A DNA stretch of 64,000 bases from Conchocele bisecta (taxonomy: Eukaryota > Mollusca > Bivalvia > Lucinida > Thyasiridae), in assembly GCA_029237695.1 (NCBI GenBank), contig CM055265.1:43579331-43643330 (forward strand), in the 5' to 3' direction. Under the pieces are notes generated by a model. The model ran no database searches and had not been told where the DNA came from. It worked only from the letters and a program-made list of their open reading frames with translations. A program made the translations under genes and the position numbers. Below, one piece after another: positions 56,680 through 64,000 of this stretch. Positions within the stretch are counted from its first letter, which is position 1, and each line of letters begins with the position of its first letter.

Positions 56680-58655
56680 TCATGATTTTCCTATCTCTAC
56701 TTCCGTTTATTGGTTTATTATTACGTTTCGTCGACGATCTAACTTCTTGGACAGCTTTTTAATTATTTTCCCAAACAACTTTGGGTTTCTGGGATTTTCA
56801 GTGTGCACAAAGCCTGGGAATGCAATGTGATATCTTCCACTTTCAAATGCATACAGACGTTCGTTGTGAATACATTATATCAGCTCGCTAACATTCCAGT
56901 TTCGATTTGACGCTCGTCTGCGATGCCTGTAAACTTCGTTGGCAATGACTTGGAGTCGAAATCCCGATCGAGTGATTCGCCCAATGGCCCAACCAGTTGC
57001 CCACATTGTTTTACAGTTGTGTCCGTGTATCTACCATGGGCATAACATAGCATGTCCTTAAACAACCTGATTAAGATTTCATTCATGAGATCCATAGCCA
57101 AATTGCGTCCAATTCCACCACCATAGTTTACGGTGCGGTTCCAGAAGCCATCCACTTAATGACGCAAGTAAGCGATGTGCCAGTACAAGGTATTTTGGGT
57201 GGCTGTTTCTAAGGAAACTAATTATGTCCAGTTTCCACATAAAGATGCTAGCTGGCCCATCTCCCTCCCTTACTGCATCTCGTCTGCATAAAAGATTCAG
57301 GCCCCGCCAAGCTAAAGCTATGGAGTGATTTCGGTTGTAGTCTGATGACATTTCTTTGTTTCTACAAGCTTCACAAAACCAGTTACCTTTGGGTACATCT
57401 TTTTCCTCCTTCATGCTGAGACACTTCCAGTGGTACCACTCACAGCCGACACGTTCTTCCCGTTTCTCGCACCCGATCATAGGTTCAGAGTCGCCTCGAT
57501 CTTTGTGACAAATACAATATTATTACCCGTCTGGATCCAAGAGCTTGACTGTGTCGTACCACAGTTTGCCCACGACACTCTCAGCTACTTCACTGATGTA
57601 GTCCGCCTTTTCTTGGATGATACCTTCCTCTATCTGTGATGGTGCTTTTAATGGTCTACTTCGCTTACTATCTATTCGCAGTGGTTCCATGGTAAGGAGA
57701 CAAACCAAACATTCAGTGGTTAGACACATTAACTCCCACGCGTGCGTGAAGTTATCGGGTATGTCCGTTTTTACGGTACGGAAATTAAACAGATTTTGAA
57801 GTTGAACTAGAGTACCGTGACCGGAAGAGCTGGCTGCATTGTAAAATTCGTCAACGTAGTCTTGAAGAAGAAGAATTTCTTTGTGAAATTCTTGCGCTAC
57901 CGTTTCTACCCCATCAAGGCGTTCGAGTGCAGTCAGCCCATTGAACCTAGCTCTGTGTGTCATTTCTATTTCCTCTTTCACAGCTGAGTCCGTCACCGTA
58001 TACTAACACTGTGTGTGGTTTACCGTCAACGGAGGGTATATATTGCTGGAGGCGCTCGCGCTCCTTGAGTGCTACGTGGATTTTCGTCGAAGACACCAAG
58101 GTTGACAATTACGCTCTTCTTGCTCGGCTGGTAAGTGTGTTCGTGCAATATATGTGACGCAGGAATATCAGCGAAGTGGTCTTTAAACCAATACAATACA
58201 TATATATCTGCTAACAACCGTACACATTCAACTTCTCGACTGAGTGAAGTCGTTCTTGTCTGGCAGGAAACGAGCAAGATCCATGCCACTGACCTGTTTT
58301 AGTATTTCACAAGGCATCCCTGCAGTTGTTGGGATTCTATTGATGGTCATGTATCCAAGTGTCATGTTCATGTAAACATTTTTGCTCATCTGTGATGGGT
58401 TTCGTGCTGTCACTTTCTTCCCAACGTTTTCCCAACACAGGGTATTCACCGGATGAACCTCCTCGGCAGTGGGATCGTAAGCGACGACAGATTCAATATT
58501 TCCACCAATAAAAGATTGGCATTGACATCACTGTCTTCACTAGAACTTTCATCCTCCACTTCGTCTTCAGATGTGATACTCATCATGTCGTCTTCAGAAT
58601 TATAACCATCTAGGACGTCTTCATCATCCGATAAGTATCGCAGCAGCGATTCCAA
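56680..58655 (-). pseudogene. DUF6589-like protein with embedded PHD finger (copy B)
   Basis: It is collinear with 49085-51126 and about 98 percent identical. It keeps NVGKKVTARNPSQMSKN, KKSVIVNLGVFDENP, the PHD finger (WYHWKCLSMKEEK, NWFCEACRNKE) and NYGGGIGRNLAMDLMNEIL. It differs by a 4-base insertion that breaks the frame just after GDGLSCERGN, and by one extra codon (VAESVVGKLW against VAESVGKLW). A one-base change near 56750 alters IKKLSQEV, and about 300 bp of the acidic N-terminal region are lost. It is more damaged than copy A. Confidence 0.6.
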
Positions 58656-58744
58656 GATGTCCCTCTTTTTATAGATTTTTCGTTTAATGGTGGTGTGGTA
58701 GCAGCCCTAAGTACTGTAATCTACTTCACAGGCATGTTAATGTA

Positions 58745-59405
58745 TCATTATACCCACACAAACAAAGTTTGAGGGGGTATATAGAAGTCAGCTTGTCTGT
58801 CGGTCGGTCTGTTGGAAATTCCCTTCCGCTCTATATCTTCTACACGCATGCATGGATTATCAAATGGCTTGGCACAAATGTTTCTCATGATGAGAAGGTG
58901 TGTCGCGATCAATAACCACGCACCTACGTCCAATGTCAAGGTCACAGTTGAAGGTCAAAGGTCAAACCTATTGCAGGCGGCAGACAGATAAACTGCATAG
59001 TTTGTGTACACAACTCCTCTGAAACCGTTCAGTGGATTGATCTGAAACTATACACACTTTTTATGCCGGACAAATATTTTTTTTACAAAAATATCATCCT
59101 TTTAACTTAGCCATTGTTTCTATTTTTATTAAATTGATTCATTGTGTTCTTGACAAACTCGGCACAGAGTTTTTGATCAAAATCATATTAATCCATTACT
59201 CGTGTAAGATACTCTATAACTGATGAATGAATTTTCAAATGTTTTCAGATTATCTCATTTTCATTGACCACGTACGCAGGTAAAAGGTCAATGTCACACA
59301 TCTCTAAGGCCAGCATTAAATAATGATCATGAAATTTTTATTCAAACCTATAAAACTCTTCTAATGTTAAGCTATTTGTAAGTCCAACTCTTTGTGGGGG
59401 TATTA
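58745..59405. mobile_element. ATACCCCC-ended element, copy 3
   Basis: Same insertion as 51430-51973, carried along by the duplication. It retains about 110 bp (near 59070-59200, including GACAAACTCGGCACAGAG) that copy 2 has lost, as judged against copy 1. Confidence 0.85.
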
Positions 59406-59505
59406 TGATCACTCCTGTGATAGTTCTAGTTTACATCTGCTTCAAGCATATGTTTTGGGATTATTTTTTAAGTCGGAGCATGTCTGTCATGTGAGGCGGT
59501 TTCAA

Positions 59506-60349
59506 TTCCAGCCGCTGACTTTTTGCGCCACCACCAGGGTGGTCACAGAAGATTGAATGTATCTTCTTAAAAATACTTAAACCTATATTTTAATTAGTCA
59601 ATATCCAGAGCAGAACGGGTGCATGTTATGGGAAAATAGGTCCCACAACATCCATACGAAAAATGACAGTAGCAGAGAATAGCAAAATGTGTGGTCATTG
59701 GTTAGTTTATATAGGAAAGTCTTTGGTGGTGGTCTACCTAAAGCGCCTAATGAAATTTTTACCACCACCAATAATTTCAACTCGTTACCTACAGGTATTT
59801 TGTGATCTTGAAAACTAGTTTTCATCTGGGAAATGACGCCCTTAATGAGCCACAACAGGGTCATAAATTCTTATCAAAATAGTTCTACATTCCCTAGCAT
59901 TTACATGTTCATCTACGACAGCCAACGTGTCAACATCGCTATGTGGTATACATCCCCATCTCATTAAACTAACCTTGATGGGGACACGCAGCATAGCCAC
60001 CAACCTTCCAAATAATAGCTACACACTTCCGTGGCAATGTTTCTGCACTTTTCTGTGTCTATTTCAACAAACCGCACTTGCGATTGTAGACTGGGGTATG
60101 TCCAATCCATTCCAATGCGTGTTATATTATGTTGCCATATTCCAGCATAGTAAAGTGAAATCATGATTTGTTTGACATCGGTTCCGAGCTGTTTTTGCTC
60201 GTTTTCCATGTTTTGTTTACACCCGTAAAGGAAGAACAGGAAATGACGTAACATGTTAAAAGTTACGTCACGTCAGCGTCACATGACCAAACTATTAATA
60301 CCACTGCTCTAAGGGGCGCAACAAAGGTTATGGATATTATAGAACGCCA
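59506..60349. other. No gene seen; shared repeat block
   Basis: TAGGTCCCACAACATCCATAC at 59638 recurs at 7015. Two GGTGGTGG/CCACCACC pairs (59530-59770) could pair weakly. No coding evidence. Confidence 0.4.
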
Positions 60350-60783
60350 ATAAATTCGTATATGCTCAAAGGTGAGCCGCGTCCATGGTGTATTCCAAGC
60401 CACAGCGCATTTACCGTGCATTACATCCTACTGGACAGTATCGACTTTGCCGATATTCGACGCAAACACTTCAATGTTACTTCACTTGCGAAGTTATTCC
60501 AGGTCGAGGACATTGAAGGTTTGCTTAGCTTTCTCCATGAAACCAGCTTGTATCGGAAGATCTGATTTTTATCATTGTATACATGTTTCTCATTTCTATA
60601 CTTTTATCATTGTATACATGTTGCTAATTGATATTGTTCATCATATTAATATTGTTAACCTAATCATCTGATTGCCTACCGCATCTGACATACTATTTTA
60701 CTATTATTTGTATTCTTCATCTACATTGCTTGGCCCTAAATGATACTCTTTTGTGTTGATGGGCCGTTAAGCACCATTCCATT
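60350..60783 (+). mobile_element. I/Nimb-like LINE, 5'-truncated (copy 7)
   Basis: It begins ATTCGTATATGCTCAAAGGT, carries the ORF2 C-terminus (CIPSHSAFTVHYILLDS, with two knuckle Cys lost) and the 3' tail GCACCATTCCATT. It joins directly to the next copy. Confidence 0.9.
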
Positions 60784-61795
60784 CTCTTCACGAAAGACGC
60801 ACCCAATTATATTTGCAATACGACAATAAACTGTCTTTCATCGAACTACAGATGCTGTATTCGTAAAGAAACTAAGCTTCAAGCCACCATTCCACAACAG
60901 AATGGATCCTTTGATACACGATGCTTGCTTCGATCTGTATCACATTGCCAAATACGCTGTCCCAGATACTCCACCGTGGCAGTTGAAGCAGCTCAAGGTT
61001 TTTATTTCCAATTCATTATCTTCAATACAAATTAACCGCCAAATTATTGAACTACACCATCTTTTAATATCGTCTGGTAAGGACATTATTTTCTGTTTGC
61101 TTTCCGTCATACTGGTATAGATGGCAGTGACAGGGCAGACAGTGCTGCCAAAGCCGCCCTGGAGGTACCGACGTCTAATGTTCCTGTTTGCTATCATGAT
61201 TTTAAAGCATCCATTAACTCATTCATCTCTGATACAATGCAGACCCGGTGGGATCTGCTCACATCTAATAAACTTCATGATGTGAAACCGACTTTGGGCG
61301 AATGGACTCCTGGCTACAGGCATGTACACCGGGATTAAGTTGTCCTTAGTCGATTGCGCATTGGACATACACGACTAACGCATGCTCAAAGGTGAGCCGC
61401 GTCCATGGTGTATCCCACGCCACAGCGCATTTACCGTGAAACACATCCTACTGGACTGTATCGATTGTGTTGATATTCGGCGCAAACACTTCAATGCTAC
61501 TTCACTAGCGGAGCTATTCCAAGTGGAGAACAGTGAAGGGTTGCTTAGCTTTCTCCATGAGACCAGCTGGTATCGGAAATCTATTTTTTACCATTGTATA
61601 CATATTTCTATAAGTTTATCATTGTATACATGTTGTTCATTTATATGTTCATCATATTAATAGCTTTACCCTAATCATCTGATTACCTAACACATATAAC
61701 ATACTATTTTACTATTACTTTTATTCTTCATATACATTGCTAGACCCTAAATGATACTCTTTTGTGCTGATGGGCCGTTAAGCACCATTCCATTC
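60784..61795 (+). mobile_element. I/Nimb-like LINE, 5'-truncated with deletions (copy 8)
   Basis: It starts with CTCTTCACGAAAGACGCACC, the post-RT region. It runs through remnants of that region (MDPLIHDACFDLYHIAKYAV) and a shortened RNase H to the C-terminal knuckle CIPRHSAFTVKHILLDC and the 3' tail. Much of RNase H is deleted near 61005. It sits head-to-tail between copies 7 and 9. Confidence 0.9.
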
Positions 61796-64000
61796 TCTCG
61801 AGAAAGCATATGATACATCAGCGCGCCCTTATGATATTCACTACCAACTGCTAAAGCATTTACCTGAACACTTTGGACAACCTCCTTAAAATAGTTAATA
61901 CCATTTGGGAACAAGGCGTCTTCCTGCCTTCATGGCGAGAAGCTACAATCATATATGTTCCCAAACCGGGCAAGAATCACACCGACCCATCAAGTTACCG
62001 TCCCATCGCACTTACTAGCTGCGTCTGTAAAACCATGAAACGAATGATTAATGACAGGCTTGTCTGGTTCTTGGAATCGAATGGACTGATATCTGAATGT
62101 CAGTCGGGGGAGAAGCACTGCCGATAAACTGGTCTAGACTCAAAGCATTCATTCGAGACGGTTGTGTTAACAATGAGCATATACTAGTATTTGCTGTATT
62201 TTTCGACCTAGAAAAGGCATAACGACACGACGTGGAAGTATGGGATTATGAAGGACCTTCATGACCTCGGTCTGAATGGTCATCTCCCTGATTGTATTTC
62301 TAATTTTTTGAAAGACAGACAAATCCAAATCCGAGTCGATACAACCCGTTCCGATCCCCACAAACAGGAAATGGGTGTACCGCAGGGAAGTATATTGTCT
62401 GTTACCCTTGTTAGCATTAAACTCTCAATAACATTGTAAAATGCCTGCAACCAGGTGTTGACTGCTCGTTATATGTCGATGATTTTCTAATATGTTACAG
62501 ATCAAAGAACATGCAAACTATTGAGCGCCAATTACAACTAAACCTCAATAGAATTAGCAAGTGGGCCACAGTAAACGGATTTAAATTTTCGAAATCGAAA
62601 ACTAAATTGCATGCATTTTGCAAAAGACGCTGTCTTCACCCTGATCCCGAACTTAAACTGCGAACACATCCCATCCCAGTTGTTCGGGAGCATAAATGTC
62701 TTGGTCTTATCTGTGATCCTAAACTCACTTTTTAATCTCATTTGCGATACTTGAAAGCTAAATGCCAGAAAGCACTCGACTTTATGCGACTGGTAACAAA
62801 TCATGACTGGGGTGCAGACCGAAAGGTTCTGCACCGTCTTTACATCGCTCATGTTCGCTCAAAACTAGACTATGGATGCACTGTATATGGATCTGCCAGT
62901 AAATCCGATCTTCGGATTCTCGATCCAATACATCATCAAGACTTGATACTCTGCCTGGGTGCATTCCGTACATCTAACGCACAGAGGCAAATTAGCCTTC
63001 TCTCCATGACGGACGCACCAAATTACTGCAATACTCCACTAGCCTACATTCCAATCCGTCTAATCCAGCTTATGACACGGTCTTTCATCGAACTACAGAT
63101 GCTGTATCCGATACGAAACCAAGCTTCAAACTACCATTCGGCAAGGGAATGGATCCTTTAATACACGATGCTGGCTTAGATCTAGATCACATTGCCAAAT
63201 ACGCTGTCCCAGATAGTCCACCGTAGCAGTTGGAGCAGCCCAAGGTTATCTTCGATCTTAGCCAGCACACGAAAGCCATCCATTTTAAATAACTTTTTCT
63301 TGAACGTTAAAGACCGATACAATACATACACTGCGCTTTTCACTGATGACTTGAACGACTTGGACCGGGTAGCTTCAATATAGACTCCCAGATAAATCTG
63401 CGATATTTTCTGCGGAATTGAGGGAAATTTAACATGCTCTTGATTTTGTGAAACTATCTTGGAGAAAGCAATTAATTGTGTTTTCCGATTCATTATCTTC
63501 ACAAGCTTTTTACCAACATGAAGCTACAGCATCCACTCATCCTCCAAATCATGGAGCTACACCATATTTTGCTTTCGTTTGGCAAGGACATTATTTTTTG
63601 TTGGCTACCCAGTCATACTGGTATCAAGGGCAATTACAGGGCAGATAGTGCTGCCAATGCCGCCCTGGATCTACCAACTTCTCATTTTCCTGTTTGCTAT
63701 CATGATTTTAAATCATCCATTAACTCATTCATCTCCGATACAATACAGATCCAGCGGGATCTGCTCACAGATAATAAACTTCTTGCTGTGAAACCGACTC
63801 TGGGCGAATGGACTCCTGGCTACAGACATGTACGCCGGGATGAAATTGTCCTTAGTCGATTGTGCATTGGACATACACGAGTAACGCATTCGTATATGCT
63901 CAAAGGTGAGCCACGTCCATGGTGTATTCCATGCCACAGCGCATCTACCGTGCAACACATCCTACTGGACTGTATCGATTTTGCCGATATTTGAGGCAAA
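61796..64000 (+). mobile_element. I/Nimb-like LINE, 5'-truncated, runs off the window (copy 9)
   Basis: It starts inside the reverse transcriptase (TCTCGAGAAAGCATATGATACA, equivalent to about 23997). It shows PSSYRPIALTSCVCKTMKR, MGVPQGSILS and LYVDDFLICY-like sequence (62470). The RNase H part has SHTGIKGNYRAD and the end is GYRHVRRDEIVLSRL to CIPCHSASTVQHILLDC. The 3' UTR lies beyond 64000. It has many frame breaks, for instance FTDDLNDLDR in place of FTDGSK-type sequence, so this is an older copy than 4 or 5. Confidence 0.9.

Larger units (their letters stand above)
52070..59503. repeat. 7.4-kb tandem duplication, copy B
   Basis: Direct repeat of 44650-52069. Differences found by eye: an extra spacer in the (CGTC)n tract (53595-53730), only one 190-bp unit, 37 extra bases at 55264, three rather than two 57-bp units at 56100-56260, and a 4-base insertion at 57963. 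The N-terminus of the DUF6589-like gene is deleted near 58634, and the ATACCCCC element is longer. The junction with copy A at 52070-52330 contains a unique-looking CTCTACAAACTGGACAATAA stretch. Confidence 0.85.

Overview
The window looks like a repeat-dominated piece of an animal genome. A bivalve mollusc is the most likely source. The background is AT-rich and full of interspersed repeats of molluscan character: elements ending in ATACCCCC and carrying GACCTTGACC blocks and (GACG)n tracts, tRNA-derived SINEs, and I-type LINEs with an RNase H domain. No intact host gene, rRNA or functional tRNA gene is visible. Everything protein-like is a mobile element or a broken multicopy gene. Species cannot be named from sequence alone.

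Layout. 1-8 kb: a decayed L1/Tx1-like LINE broken up by two ATACCCCC-ended repeat elements, a 194-bp TA-flanked MITE, and three minus-strand 5'-truncated copies of an I/Nimb-like LINE, each with a readable target-site duplication. 8.7-10 kb: two terminal-inverted-repeat elements. 10.9-16.6 kb: C-rich minisatellites and three copies of a SINE-like repeat whose 3' end resembles the tail of the I/Nimb-like LINE. 16.6-18.2 kb: an 803-bp tandem duplication. 19.1-27.3 kb: a degenerate gene of a large uncharacterised family (N-terminal CxxC motifs, a GDDTDLLVLL motif, C-terminal tesmin/TSO1-like CXC cluster), cut in two by the longest I/Nimb-like LINE of the window (about 21.63-26.57 kb). 28.1-30.5 kb: an internally deleted CR1/L2-like LINE with a 2A-like GDIDPNPGP motif, into which another I/Nimb-like copy inserted, making an in-frame fusion. 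31-38 kb: SINEs, MITEs and a minus-strand I/Nimb-like copy. 38.7-39.7 kb: a second, divergent member of the CXC family. 41.3-47.1 kb: TTAA-flanked elements and a roughly 530-bp satellite.

About 44.6-59.5 kb is a direct tandem duplication with a unit of about 7.4 kb. Each copy carries a minus-strand degenerate gene that I read as DUF6589-like with an embedded PHD finger, plus a separate degenerate coding block. The copies differ by short tandem-repeat number, a few frameshifts and insertions, so recent duplication can be followed base by base. 60.35-64 kb holds three head-to-tail truncated I/Nimb-like copies; the last runs off the window.

Family names rest on motif recognition without database search. 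The tentative ones are I/Nimb, L1/Tx1, CR1/L2 and DUF6589.
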